From Plumapathes pennacea (Eukaryota; Cnidaria; Anthozoa; Antipatharia; Myriopathidae): a stretch of 64,000 nt of DNA. The position numbers and the translations under genes are program-made. Shown one piece after another: positions 34,724 through 47,390 of the stretch. Location of the stretch: the NCBI GenBank assembly GCA_964036295.1, contig OZ038472.1:14180885-14244884 (forward strand). Reading direction: 5' to 3'. The notes beneath the pieces were generated by a model, which made no database searches, was not told the DNA's origin, and saw nothing but the letters and a program-made list of their open reading frames with translations. Position 1 is the first letter of the stretch; the number at the start of each line of letters is the position of its first letter.

Positions 34724-35829
34724 GTAGGTGATGTTATAGGTAATGTTATAAACAAAATAAAAATCACTACAAGATCAAATTGCTAGTAGAAATAATTAAA
34801 TCACTGATATGCAGGACGGACCTGCCAAGTTATCCACTTTGCCCTAGTTGCTATAATTTTTTGAAAGATACATTTAGTGCTTAAGATTTCTATTTCTGAT
34901 AATTAATAGTGTATTTTTCATTTTTTGTCAAGGCTAGGTGGGCAGATTCCAGAGTTTGCACTGGGCTTGTGTGCTGCAAAAAAAGCTGGCTCTTCCATAC
35001 TTCCTGGTGAAGAAAAATATTACAAAAGAGAGCATCTGTTTTTAGTTGGACATTGTTACAAGGCCAATCTTGGATAGTGACTGTGGACAAGTGCATTAAC
35101 CAAACAGGTAAACAAATACAGAAAATCCTACAATAAGTTCAAATTTATGATAAAATGGCGGAAGGGAAGCGAGGCACTTATTTAATTATTTGCAAGCCAT
35201 GGCCAGTTGGCCATTTATTTCAATTTGCAATGTATGACGTTTGTACATGAACAACATAGTGTTAGTATGGTACAACAGGTGTTTGCTGTATAGTTCTAAT
35301 AGCGACACCTAGTGAGAAACTTTAGGTTCAGTTTTGTGTTTGTTAAAAATGCATGTTTCATGTTTCATGGTTGTGCCTTGATGCAATGACCCCTTTTTAT
35401 TTAGGGAGCTTAATGCAAGGATGGAAAGACAGTGGTGTCTGTGTATCAGTCAATCAGCCAGCCAGAAGATAAGAACTACTTCACCAACTCAAGTGTCCAG
35501 TTAAATTACCGACACTGCCTTGGCACACCCTCTAGGCATGTAGGAACTGTTAGTGATATATTAGTCATAGTGTCAGCAAACTTAAAATGTATAAAGCAGG
35601 ATTATTTTATTGTTGCAAATAATTATTATAGAGCTGATTTGTGATGACTGCCAAAAACCAAAGCAAGTACCTGACCACACAAGGTCGTCTGTGTTGTTTT
35701 ATGTTGAAGAAGAACCAATCGGCATGTGAGAACAATATTATTGCTTTCTTGTGTGAGAATATTGTAATCATGTTTTGTTTTTGCTTTTGATTGGCGAAGA
35801 TTGCTGCTGCTCAGTAAACTTGTCTTTGT

Positions 35830-36655
35830 CCAAATTTGAACATTGGGAAGTGAACACAAGTGTGAACTATTTTTTTGATTTTAACAACAGGCACGCTAGC
35901 TATAACCAGCTCACATGGCTAAAGAATGGCTGATTCACATGATCTAGTGATCAGAGCTTGTTAACATGATGATGAACATTTCATTAGATTTTAAAGTGAA
36001 GGAATTATCTGATTTACTTATGTCTTAATCCTAAATTATTAACAATGTTTAGTATTAAGGTCAGCATAATATTGTTCTACTGTCTCAGTTCTCTGGGGCA
36101 GCAATTCTTTTATATTACTCTTTTTCAACTCGACCATTTTTTGCAAATGTTTTCACTTCCTATTTACTTTGATATAATTATTTGAATAAGATTTGAAATC
36201 CAATCCCATATTTGCTGCAGTTGCAGCCTTTGAACATATGTAATGGTAATTATCCTCCAACTCCAAGATATTTATAAATCCTGGTTCTATATTTTGTTTC
36301 ATAAAAGTTCTCTAAGATACAAATTGTAGTCCAAAGAGAGAGAGCATGAAATTGAATTGGTATTACTATTATTAACCCAAACAAAAAGAAAGAGTTAATA
36401 ATTACAACGTAAATTAGTTATTGGTATTTTATGAACATTTTAAAATTCCATATGATGCAAGTAGGAAAAAGAAAATTTGACGGGACCTTGGAAACGATAG
36501 AGCATCGAAAATATAGCTTGCTTGGCATATTAGTATTTTCACTTGACTGCTTTAGAAAATATGGGTCAACCAGCTGTGCTATTTTTATAATGATGAACTT
36601 TTGTAATAAAATGAAAGAGTATGATGAAGGAGAGTTTTCTTAAAAACCTACATAA
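35830..36655. repeat. Copy 3 of the receptor 3'-flank segment
   Basis: It matches 27690-28590 (GAACATTGGGAAGTGAA, TTTTAAAGTGAA, TCCAACTCCAAGATATTTAT) and in part 15201-15660. No death-domain exon is left upstream of it, so it is a dispersed copy or the remnant of another receptor. Confidence 0.7.
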
Positions 36656-37387
36656 CAAAAAAAACTTAGGTGTCTTATCGTTTTTGACGATTTTTCATGT
36701 ACTTTAACAATCAAGAACACACGAGAAAATCTCGCTAAAACAGCGACAAATCGCCTCGAAACTCGTTAGTGGTATCAGGACTGTTATATGACCGCTTTTT
36801 GGAGTAACACGTGATTTGAAAGTCCCCATACAAATCCGTGTTCAGGACCTGGGATCAAACCGAGGGGGGAAGAGCCTGGGAACGAGAGTCCTGTCAAGCC
36901 CTGGATGATGTCATCCGAAGCCAAAACGGGTATTCCCCTAACTGAATCGTAACTGTCATGCGCAGTCCAATGTCATGCGCAGCCCCGCGCATGCACAGTC
37001 TGGTCATGTATTCGCGAACTGGGAGAAGAAAGAAGATGTAGGTTTGAGTGTAGTTTGTTAGAACTACAGGATATTCCCTGTAGAGTCATGTACACGTAAA
37101 CGGTGAGTGCATTGTTTAAGTGTAAATTGGAGATTGACAATTTTTCTAGCGACTTCTGCGCGTTCGTTTGGAGTCCACAAATCTAGCCTACAAATCTACG
37201 CAGTGGCTATCCGTACGGCACCCGTACGGCGACTTGTATTTCCTATTCGTACGGGAGTCCGGTATTTTTGTCGAATTTCTATTGAACTAACTTATTCTTG
37301 CCGCTCCAAAGTTATATATGTTTGTTTAGATGTATTAAGCGATTCCAGTGAGCGCCGTTTATTTGAATCAGACGAATTTGCTCAGGC
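36656..37387. other. Upstream flank of HEPN gene A
   Basis: No coding exon supported. A possible 5' untranslated exon ends at ACGTAAACG|GTGAGT near 37101. Confidence 0.3.
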
Positions 37388-37797
37388 GCGCCTGGTTTAT
37401 ACGTCGCACAATTGTCGAATTTAATTCACACGAATTTAATTCCAGCAATTAAATTCGACGTTGCGGCGACGTCTAAATCGAATTGTATTCGTCTAAGGAA
37501 TTAAATTCGTCCAACACGCAGTATCCGTCATGGCCACACGGATACAACGTCTGAAATGCGTGTTCGATTTAGACGTCGCAGCAACGACGCATCGAATGAA
37601 ATGCATAAACTACACAAATTATTTTAGCCGATAACATTGAGAATGAAGGAGGATTCACACATGGGGTTTAAATTCGTCTGCATTAAATCCGTCGTATGAA
37701 TCGGAGCGACATTTACGTCGTCTGATCGACGAAGTTAATATGAATTAAATTCGTGTGAATTAAATGCGACGATCGTGCGACGTATAAACCAGGCCTA
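37388..37797. mobile_element. Inverted-repeat element with GCCTGGTTTATACGTCGCAC ends
   Basis: The left end (37388-37442) reads GCCTGGTTTATACGTCGCAC and continues with TTTAATTCACACG; the right end (37743-37797) is the inverse. The inside is rich in CGACG and AATTAAATTCG. It is probably a MITE. Its right part doubles as the left arm of the palindrome at 37650-37985. Confidence 0.65.
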
Positions 37798-37985
37798 AGT
37801 CTCTTCATACTATGCAAACAGCTCACTTCGCGACACTTAGGCCTGGTTTATACGTCGCACAATCGTCGCATTTAATTCACACGAATTTAATTCATATTAA
37901 CTTCGTCGATCAGACGACGTAAATGTCGCTCCGATTCATACGACGGATTTAATGCAGACGAATTTAAACCCCATGTGTGAATCCT
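37650..37985. repeat. Large palindrome: 151 bp arms, 34 bp spacer
   Basis: Arm 37650-37800 is the reverse complement of 37835-37985. The only difference I found when reading is CACGATCG against CACAATCG. Both arms carry the end sequence of the element at 37388, so it likely arose by an inverted insertion or a partial second copy. It can form a long hairpin. Confidence 0.85.
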
Positions 37986-38240
37986 AATGTCTCAGGCACA
38001 GTTACACATTTCCTTCAAAATCATCATGTTGTTTTCGGTTGCAAATTGGTCTTGTGCAAGAATCAGTAAATCGACTTTTTGCCCATAGTTTGTCAGAAAA
38101 TAGAGAAAATGGGAGGCTGGCTACTAAACTTGTGTTGTATCTGAACAAATTAATATTCTCCTCAGTGTCAGTGAATAGTGATGGCCACTTACCTTGCCAA
38201 AGCGGCTCGGCAAATACTTAGCACTAATAATGGTTACTGT

Positions 38241-38447
38241 AACTCTTTCACTTCCTAGAGTGATCAACTTCCATTTTCTCCTTTGGTCTTTCACCAGAGA
38301 TATATCATACAGTGTGGAGAACTTGCCACTTGATAGTTCACTCAGGCAAAAGTTGATTCAGCTGTCAATTCTCACTACACCGCTAATTGTATATTTTCTT
38401 AAAAGGTTGGGAGAATCTGTACTTTGAGCTTGGGAGTGAAAGTGTTA
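38241..38447. mobile_element. MITE-like element with CTTTCACTCC-type ends
   Basis: It begins AACTCTTTCACTTCC and ends TTGGGAGTGAAAGTGTT. The same family lies at 60685-60890 (AACCCTTTCACTCC..GGGAGTGAAAGGGTT). It lies just upstream of gene A. Confidence 0.65.
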
Positions 38448-38637
38448 AGTATGCAAGGAGGTTGTAAAGATCGTATGCTGTAGCAGGAATGCATTCTTGG
38501 GTGACAAATATACTGTATGATGCTCTGAATTTTACTATAATTATTATGCTATAATTATTATAATAAATAATTATAGCATGGAACATATATATATATTCAC
38601 TCTTGCAGCCTTCAAAAAGACTTCCTCTCCATTAGAT

Positions 38638-41093
38638 ATGGCCGCTGCCTTCAGGAGCTCCCCTGAAAAAACCAACTATGCCAAACTATGTCAGCTCATC
38701 ATTGATGGTGGAAGATTAGCACTTAAAAAAGTATTTGATGGCTTCCATGCTCCAGCCAACTTGCAGACTGCCCTCAATAACAACATCACTTCTCTCCGCC
38801 GGTTACAGCGGATGAGGGTTTTAAGAACAGATCAGTGGGACCTTCTGTTTCCTTCATCAGTTGGAGTAGTTCCTGACTCTAATACCTTTGATATTACGCT
38901 GCTGTTTACTCTTCTTCGAGAAATCTGTGGATTGCACGAACCAGCATCAGGATGGAATAACAAGCCACCTCTGAGTGACATATCCCTTGAAGCAAACTTG
39001 GTGCGGATAAAGTGTTTTCGGAATGAGCTTGCTCATAAACCCACTACAGAATTTGATGAGGCAACTTTCAACAATTACTGGGCAGAGCTCTCAGTCACAC
39101 TGGTTCAGCTTGGTCTTGACCAATCAGCAATTGATGGGCTTAAGAGAAGCATAACTGTTGATGAAGACCAGTACATAAAGCTTCTGGCTGAGTGGAAGCG
39201 GGAGGAGGACAGCATCAGAGAGCAGCTTGAGACTGTGATTAAGAATCAAGGGGATATTCAAGAGAAGCTTGAGCTGGTACATCAAACTCAAGAATGTCAT
39301 CTTTCAAAGGTACAATACTGTTAGTAATTTTGTGCAGAAAACAATACTACCCATACTAAGTTTAGTAGATGATTTGTACTACAGATAAATAAAACCATTT
39401 AGATACATGCACTTTTTTTTTTGTAATAAATAATGTCACCCCTCTTCTTGTACCAGATCAACATGATCATAAAGGTACAGTATATCTGACCTAATGTTTC
39501 ATCCTGCTTTGGTCAACAAGTAACTCAGTAATTTCTGCATTTGGACCCTCCTTGGTCTTTACTGTATGTGACTGTCCTCAGGTCATCATTGACAATATTT
39601 TCCAATAGTTTTCAATAGTTTCAACCTTGAAAACTGAATAAAGTAATTTTTTAAGGGGCCCTCTCAACCACAGGCCTTTGCATGCCAAATTCCTTGGTTC
39701 TACTATTTTTGGGGCCCCCAAAAGTTGAAAAATGAATAGCAATCCACTTCCATCTGACTTGTTTGAGGAAAAGATGAGTTTTTTTAATCTAAAGTGCTAC
39801 TAAGTAACCTATTTTTCTTTTGATTAATTACATTCTTTTGTGTTGGGAAGCAAATTCAGCCTTGGATTTTCCAGATGTAAGCAAAAACATTGAAAAGGCT
39901 GAGAGCGCCCTTTAATATTCGAAACATTAGAGAGTTTAAGATTGCTCTATTCCACAGCTCACAAACTTTAAACCTCAAACCACAAGAAGTCACACATCAT
40001 GTCTGCCATAGTTCTGTTATGTTTTCAATGGGCATTTCCTGGATGAGGCAAATACTGCAGCAATAAGCTCATGTTATTTCATAATTTGCTGCCTTTAGTG
40101 ATTTTTTTGCAGTTTGTGAGCTGCAGTATACAGCGATCCTTAACTGCATAATACATTTAACTTACAAACATCTGCAGGAAGTGTGGCTGCCAGATTTTTT
40201 CTAGTTGAGGACTGTTATGTGTATTTCCTGACAACTGCAGCATTTTCTTGTGTTTGCTTTACTTTGCAGCATGAAGAAGGTGATGAAGTAGTTGTTGGTG
40301 ACATCAGGTACATTCACAATGATGTACATCTGCTTGGCAGAGGCAGCATAGGTACTAGGGTGTACTCAGGAACTCTTGTTTCATCTGGGCAGAGAATTGC
40401 TGTGAAGAGGATTAATGCTGATTCATTTGACCTGAGTGAAGCTGTGCGCCTAAAACAACTGAAACACTCAAACATAATAAAGTGTTTTGCGGTTGAGAAG
40501 AAAGGGGATTGGATATATTTGGCATTGGAGCTTGGCAGGAAAACCCTGAGAAAATGCATCGAAGAGAATGACTTTGGAGAGAAGAAAGTGGTGTCAAGAG
40601 AATTGGCTGCCTGAAGGAAGTCACCAGAGCAGTTGTGTACCTGCATGATTGCAACATATGTCATCGAGACATAAAGCCTGACAACATACTGTTGTTTAAC
40701 TCAGTTTCCCCAAGGTTTGTTCTTGCTGATTTCAATACAGCACGAGAATCTGGCTCCAACGAGTCCTCCTCAACACAGCATGGCTGCAGTGCTGTTGGAT
40801 CCTATGGTTACATGGCCCCAGAAGTATACAACCTTGGTAAAAGAACAAGGAAACAGGACATTTTCTCTCTGGGCTGTGTTGCTTACTACACCCTGACCAA
40901 CAAAGGCCACCCTTTTGGGACAATCCAACACCTGAGGATATGCCAAAGTAACATCAATCGTGGCAAGGAGCCATCCTTAGAAGATGATTTCCTTGATGGT
41001 GTCTGGATGAAGTCAACGATAAAAAAAATGATTTCATCCCTTCCTGAACAGAGGCCAACTGCAGAGGAAGTTCTTTTATCTCTAGAGGTATAG
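38638..41093 (+). CDS. Gene A: DZIP3-type HEPN domain fused to an IRE1-like kinase, frameshifted
   Basis: Exon 1 is 38638-39309 (224 codons), preceded by acceptor CTCTTGCAG in the 5' UTR. Exon 2 starts at 40270 after TTTGCAG; both junctions are phase 0. Exon 1 is a HEPN domain with the R-x4-H motif (R128 to H133 in FRNELAH) and a charged C-terminal helix. Exon 2 is a kinase resembling IRE1: Gly loop GRGSIG, lysine in IAVKRI, HRDIKPDN, DFN in place of DFG, and YMAPEVY. One base is missing near 40597 (FGEKKVVS shifts to RIGCLKEV), so the kinase frame breaks. The gene is a pseudogene, or the base is a sequencing error. Where gene B has donor GTAAGT, A reads GTATAG, giving a stop at 41091-41093 with AATAAA at 41222. 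A therefore probably lacks gene B's Ser/Thr tail. Confidence 0.72.
39310..40269 (+). other. Gene A intron
   Basis: The first roughly 40 bases (GTACAATACTGTTAGTAAT) match the start of the gene C intron at 57856, so the A/C duplication extends into it; beyond that the two diverge. No exon seen inside. Confidence 0.5.
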
Positions 41094-41221
41094 TAGTGGC
41101 ATTACATTTGCTGCAAATTACACCTTTATACATGTAATTGCTGAAGAGTAGATGATACTGTAAATTGGCAAATTTCACACATCAAAAATGTGCTCAGTTT
41201 TAATACACAGATGTCAACCTC

Positions 41222-41227
41222 AATAAA
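41222..41227 (+). promoter_or_regulatory. Candidate poly(A) signal of gene A
   Basis: AATAAA lies about 130 bases after the TAG that ends gene A if its last donor is not used. Confidence 0.35.
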
Positions 41228-41869
41228 TAATTTTTAAGCAGGAGATTAAGGTCAGGGATCTAGGTTTCACTTGGTTGAGAGGCAGAGTTCCCTTGCATTG
41301 GGTTGGAGTGACTTTGCTAAAACGTACTTGTAGTTAATATCATTGTTTTGTTTTGTTTTGTTTCTTTTTTGTTTTTTGTTTTTGTTTTTTTCTGGGTCTT
41401 CCATGTACTGCTTTCTTAAGGAATATATGTTAATCAGCAGATTGACGTGAGATCTTCGTAGATGAGGCAAGAGGCAGGAAATTCATATGATTATTATAAA
41501 ACAAACATTTTTGCGAGGCGTGAGCCTGTACTTGGCAATAGCTTACACTTGAATGATCACACCTGTATTTCTCCATTTCTCTTTTATTTATTGGCTGATG
41601 AGGCAAAAAGTTCTGGCTAGAAGCTTTTCGCAGGTAGAGGTCGCATGGTAGAAAGAGAGCCAAATGATCCTGTTGACGCAACTGCAGAATCTAGTTTTGT
41701 TAATTTATCTCCAGTGGCAGCAGCAATACATCACTAGCCCGGATAGCTGGCTCCGGTGGAAAGTCGAGGAGGAATGCAGACTGGAACGAGTGAACGCAGG
41801 TGAAGGATTGGGGTGGGGAGGAGAAGGGGGACCTCTATCCCCATTCCACGTTTCCAGACAAAATGGAGT

Positions 41870-42320
41870 TTTCCCGTTGGACCAGCTGCAGTTGCAGGGG
41901 CAGAAGCGGCTGCAGGAGGAGCAGCGGCAGAAGAAGTGGCAGGAGCATCAGAAGAAGCGGCAGGAGGAGCGGAAGAAGCGGCAGGAGAAGCAGAAGAAGC
42001 AGCATGAGGTACAGAAGAAGCAGCGGGAACTGCAGAAGAAGCAGCAGGAACTGCAGAAGAAGCGGCTGGAACTGCTGGAGCGGCAGGACGAGCAGCAGAA
42101 CTGGCAGGAACTGTAGGAACTGCTGGAGCGTCAGGAGGAGCAGAAGAAGCGGCAGGAACTGCTGGAGCTGCAGGACGAGCAGCAGATGTGGCAGGAGCTG
42201 CTGGAGCACTAGGAGTAGCGGCAGAAGAAGCGGCAGGAGCAGCAGAAGAAGTGGTAGGAACTGCAGGAGCTGCAGAAGAAGCGGCGGCAGCAGCTGCTGA
42301 AGCAGTATCGTCAGCAGCTC
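41870..42320 (+). repeat. Purine-rich minisatellite, open in several frames
   Basis: Imperfect tandem units such as GCAGAAGAAGCGGCAGGA and AACTGCTGGAGC. The plus strand is almost free of pyrimidine runs. Frames stay open on the plus strand as Gln/Lys/Glu-rich, Arg/Ser-rich and Ala/Glu-rich peptides, and on the minus strand as Leu-rich. That pattern is expected of a repeat and not of a conserved gene. The Gln/Lys/Glu frame (41664-42116) would form a coiled coil if translated. Confidence 0.7.
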
Positions 42321-42792
42321 ATGCCGCGTCTCAGCATTTACCAGCAAAATACGCCCAAGTGAGCCAGGCCCAGTCTGCCACAGCACCGTCACGAGAGATC
42401 GCGCTTCTCCCTCCGCTTAACACACCAATACATTTGAACAGCCACCGACAGACAGAAGTTTGAGTTTTCCCGGCAAATCAGCAGCAGGAAACCTTGAAAA
42501 AGAGTGAGCCTGGCCCAGCTGCCACACGGGCGCAAGATGGAGTTTTCCCGTCAAACCAGCAGCTGCAGAGATGGCCAATCATGTGAACGCCAAGCCGTTT
42601 GAGCCTTCCAAGTGGCTTTCAACTCCATCCTTGGTTCCCAGCAGTAGCCCCGGCTCCTCCGCGTCACTTATTAATCAAACCCAAATGTTGCCGGTGAATG
42701 TGGTGTCTGTCAGGCCAAGTACACAAATACGGGGCTAAGTTTTCTTACATTGGGCAGGAGAGAACTGGGCTAAAAATAGAGCAAAGTTTGCT

Positions 42793-45397
42793 AAAAAGTA
42801 GGTTAAATGATTTTCATTTAAGTATAATGTATAATGTCATCTAAGAAATCCTTACTATTAAGCGAAATATTGACGCGAGTCCTTGACGGATGAGGCAAGG
42901 GGCAAGAGATTGACCTGAATTCATTGGAGAGTGGGAGATGAGGTGTGGATTTGGGAGACAGGAGTGAATCCTAGCACAACAGAATGTAGTTGTACTTGAC
43001 TTTTTACCAGTCCTCGCATGTACAGTATATTAGTCATCTATTTTCAAAAGCAGGCCTCAAGGCATTAGCAGAAGCTATTACAGAAGCTATTACCCACTGT
43101 ATAACTTTAGACAGATAAATTTAACGGTAAATGTACTATACTACTTGAAAAGGTTGGAAAGCCCGGTAAGCTTGGTAAGTTTGGTAGTCAATTTTAGATG
43201 TTACAGTAAATTAGGAGTTATTTAAAAATCTTTTTCTGTGATATGGGTGAATAATCAATAGAATAAAGTCGAGGGTTTAGTGATAATCACACGGCATTGA
43301 AAATCATTAACTATACTTTCCCAGTGTTGGGATGGGCGCAACAGACGCTAGAAGCCATATCGTCAGCCTTGTGCCGTTAAATCGAGCACTGTGACTCCCT
43401 GTTTATATTGCATCGCTGTAACCCACTTGGGTTGTTGTAGAATTGTGCCAAGTTTTATTATAAAACTATTACAGATTCTTTTTCTAGGGAATCACCTTAA
43501 AATTGCCACCAGGATCATATTCCCTTACTTGAGGGGCCCAGTTTAGGTTTTTCAGGATATGTGGTTATTTTGGCAGAAGTTATGGTGGGGACGCATGATT
43601 AATTATGTGATTTACGATTTACACGGCTTTCATATGTCCCTTGGCATGTTGATGGACAGCAGAACAGAGCTAGAAAGGTTGGTCTTGAACCCGCATCCTT
43701 AGCATTAAAATTAACTATGCCAGGGGGTACTCCCATATAAAAAAGGGTAGGGATGCTCGTCGGGAATTTCCTTTTTAACCCTCGGGCGGTACCAAAATGG
43801 ACGTGGCTCGAGCTTATTTTAACCCCTAAAAAGTACCTAACTGTATGACATTAAATTACATTTCAAGGTCGGTGCAAGGAGTGATTCTCACCACGTCTGT
43901 CGGGAAAGAATCGTCCATGCATTCATTGTTGTTCCCGGGCCTGGAGCCTCTCGTAAGACCCGAGTTAGAAAAGAAATTCAACGTTCTATTTGATGAATTG
44001 CTTTCTTTGCTTGTCACCAGAATTTTACGCTGTCAAAACAGGGTCGTAAATTAAAGCACTTTTTTATAGACAGGGTAGTGAAAGTTTGCATTACAAACTT
44101 GTGGTTAAACAGAGTCAGGGTTTGAGGGCATTAGCGAAACTCTATCTTCACCCCCACCCTATCCGATCCTGTTGAGTTGTCAAGGAGGGGGAAACCCCTC
44201 GCAAACAATAAATGTGAAAGTATTTTTTCCTAAAAATCACTGAGCCTTTTCGTTTAATTCTTAGTAAAGGTGTGTATACCGATAGTGTATGCATGCTGTC
44301 GATTCTGCACTGGCTAAGCCGAAGGAACCTTGACGCGGAAGAAACTGTTGAAGGAAGTCGGCCAGACTGGTACACGATCTGATCATCAATGCTTTTCACC
44401 AACCACTCTGTCTGTTATGAAGACTACTCCCACCTGGACGAGTCAGAGCAACTGATACTCCTGGGCTAAAACCATTCGTCATTTCACCATCCTGACTCAG
44501 CATGTAAGTGACGCTTAGGCTAGTGTATACGTATTCCGTTTGCAGCAATGATTCTTACTTTGCATTCAGCAGAATTACTAATTAGCATGACAGAAGTCAG
44601 TCTCTTTACTCGAAGCTGATTCCGTGCGACGCTAGTCTACCTGTCTGTTTTTGCCTACTGTAACACAGTTCATTAGCTAGGAAAGAATATAATTTTAGTG
44701 CCAGACGGAAAAAGGGAACTGATCCTTCGGCAATCATTTTCTTAGTTGAAGAAAAGAAATTATAAAAGATATTAATATGACTTAGCACATAGCACGGTTT
44801 ATAACAATATTTTATCATTGCATGTACACATGGTTCGATTTATCACACCACAGCAACCTGATATATGAAATATTTCAGTTATTGACTTCCCGTCCACCTC
44901 CGCTACACCTTCACCATGGCAACCAAACTATACAAACAACACTTGAATCACGTGAATCACTATTTGCGTCATCATAAGATACTATGGTTACAGTGGACAA
45001 AAGATCAGTCGTGCCTAATGACTAAATTCGGCAAACAATAGTGCTAAAGACTATAATAAGCACACAGACTCAGTCAGCGTTCTTGGTTCAATGCTTTCCT
45101 TTGGTCATTAGGCGGAAACAGTGCAAGGCCTATGCATGCGTGTCCTTCCTGAGGAAGATGTTAAACAAGCAAGCCTGCATAACAACGATTCGAACGGTCT
45201 GGCTGTAATTTTGATAATAGGCCAGAGTATACAACTACCTACAGTGATCAGAAACTGTGCCAAAAAAACCTTTCTATTTTTTTTCTCAAAACTACCGTAA
45301 GGAAATATCATTTAAACGAGACGAGATTTCAAAATATTTCGGGGGGGGGGGAGGGGGGTGGAAGGGAGGGGGGCATGCCACTGGACCCCTCTAACGG
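42793..45397. repeat. Tandem duplication, copy 1
   Basis: It starts AAAAAGTAGGTTAAATGA and ends ACCCCTCTAACGG. It matches 45464-47184, but holds about 880 extra bases (roughly 43160-44039), including a piece of the GGGGGTACTCCCATATAA element near 43722. No gene is supported; the frames at 43845 and 44148 lack recognisable content. Confidence 0.8.
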
Positions 45398-45447
45398 CTT
45401 GCGCTTTGAGCGCTCGTCCCTCCCCCCCCCCCCCCCCCCCCCCCCCG
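45340..45447. repeat. G run and C run between the duplicate copies
   Basis: A run of Gs near 45341-45370 is followed by a long run of Cs at about 45424-45446. It marks the join of the tandem copies and could fold back or be misassembled. Confidence 0.7.
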
Positions 45448-45463
45448 GCTTAAAAGGATAAAA

Positions 45464-47184
45464 AAAAGTAGGTTAAATGATTTTTATTTAAGTATAATGT
45501 ATAATGTCATCTGAAGAAATCCTTACTATTAAGCGAAATATTGACGCGAGTCCTTGACGGATGAGGCAAGGGGCAAGAGATTGACCTGAATTCATTGGAG
45601 AGTGGGAGATGAGGTGTGGATTTGGGAGACAGGAGTGAATCCTAGCACAACAGAATGTAGGTGTACTTGACTTTTTACCAGTCCTCGCATGCACAGTATA
45701 TTAGTCATCTATTTTCAAAAGCAGGCCTCAAAGGCATTAGCTATATATATATATATATACAGAAGCTATTACCCACTGTATAACTTTAGACAGATAAATT
45801 TAACGGTAAATGTACTATACTACTTGAAAAGCTTGGAGGGTCGTAAATTAAAGCACTTTTTATAGACAGGGTAGTGAAAGTTTGCATTACAAACTTGTGC
45901 TTGAACAGGGTCAGGGTTTGAGGGCATTAGCAAAACTCTATCTTCACCCCCACCCTATCCGATCCTGTTGAGTTGTCAAGGAGGGGGAAACCCCTCGCAA
46001 ACAATAAATGTGAAAGCAATTTTTCCTAAAAATCACTGAGCCTTTTCGTTTAATTCTTAGTAAAGGTGTGTATACCGATAGTGTATGCATGCTGTCGATT
46101 CTGCTCTGGCTAAGCCGAAGGAACCTTGACGGAAGAAACTGTTGAAGGAAGTCCGCCAGACTGGTACACGATCTGATCATCGTTGCTTTTCGCCAACAAC
46201 CCGGTCTTCTAAAGACTACTCCCACCTGGACGAGTCAGAGCAACTGATACTCCTGGGCTAAAACCATTCGTCATTTCACCATCCTGACTCAGCATGTAAG
46301 TGACGCTTAGGCTAGTGTATACGTATTCCGTTTGCAGCAATGATTCTTACTTTGCATTCAGCAGAATTACTAATTAGCTTGACAGAAGTCAATCTCTTTA
46401 CTCGAAGCTGATTCCGTGCGACGCTAGTCTACCTGTCTGTTTTTGCCTACTGTAACACAGTTCATTAGCTAGGAAGGAATATAATTTTAGCGCCAGACGG
46501 AAAAAGAGAACTGATCCTTCGGCAATCATTTTCTTAGTTGAAAAAAAGAAATTATAAAAAATATTAATATGACTTAGCACATAGCACGGTTTATAACAAT
46601 ATTTTATTGCATGTACACATGGTTCGATTTATCACACCACAGCAACCTGATATATCAAATATTTCAGTTATTGACTTCCCGTCCACCTCCGCTACACCTT
46701 CACCATGGCAACCAAACTATACAAACAATAACACTTGAAGCACGTGAATCAATATTTGCGTCATCATAAGATACTATGGTTACAGTGGACAAAAGATCAG
46801 TCGTGCCTAATGACTAAATTCGGCAAAACAATAGTGCCAAAGACTATAATAAGCACACAGACTCAGTCAGCGTTCTTGGTTCAATGCTTTCCTTTGGTCA
46901 TTAGGCGGAAACAGTGCAAGGCCTATGCATGCGTGTCCTTCCTGAGGAAGATGTTAAACAAGCAAGCCTGCATAACAACGATTCGAACGGTCTGGCTGTA
47001 ATTTTGATAATAGGCCAGAGTATACAACTACCTACAGTGATCAGAAACTGTGTCGAAAAAACCTTTCTATTTTTTCTCAAAACTACCGTAAGGAAATATC
47101 ATTTAAGCGAGACGAGATTTCAAAATATTTCGGGGGGGGGGGGGGGTGGAAGGGAGGGGGGCACGCCACTGGACCCCTCTAACG
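45464..47184. repeat. Tandem duplication, copy 2
   Basis: It is collinear with 42793-45397 apart from the missing roughly 880 bases; the junction lies at GCTTGGAGGGTCGTAAATT (about 45832). A TA microsatellite lies at about 45741-45760. It ends about 200 bases before gene B. The frame at 46735-47001 is intact only in this copy and is not recognised. Confidence 0.8.
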
Positions 47185-47390
47185 GTCATGGTCTCGCTGA
47201 GCTTTCACGCGGCACGGCTTTGCGGCTGAAACGAGACGAAGCCTGACGAGCACTTGACGCAGCCTGTTGTGAATTGCTTTTGTCGGTGATTGTCTGCTAT
47301 TTCAAACCCACTTTTCAAGTTAAAAAACTATGATTGTAAACTACTTTACCTTTTTTTTTTTCAGCTTGAGTCCCTCTAAATCTGTCGGAC

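Noticed and set aside
41835-42392. 185-residue Leu-rich minus-strand frame
   Set aside because: Antisense of a purine-rich minisatellite; Leu runs are the expected reading of CAG/GAA-type repeats.
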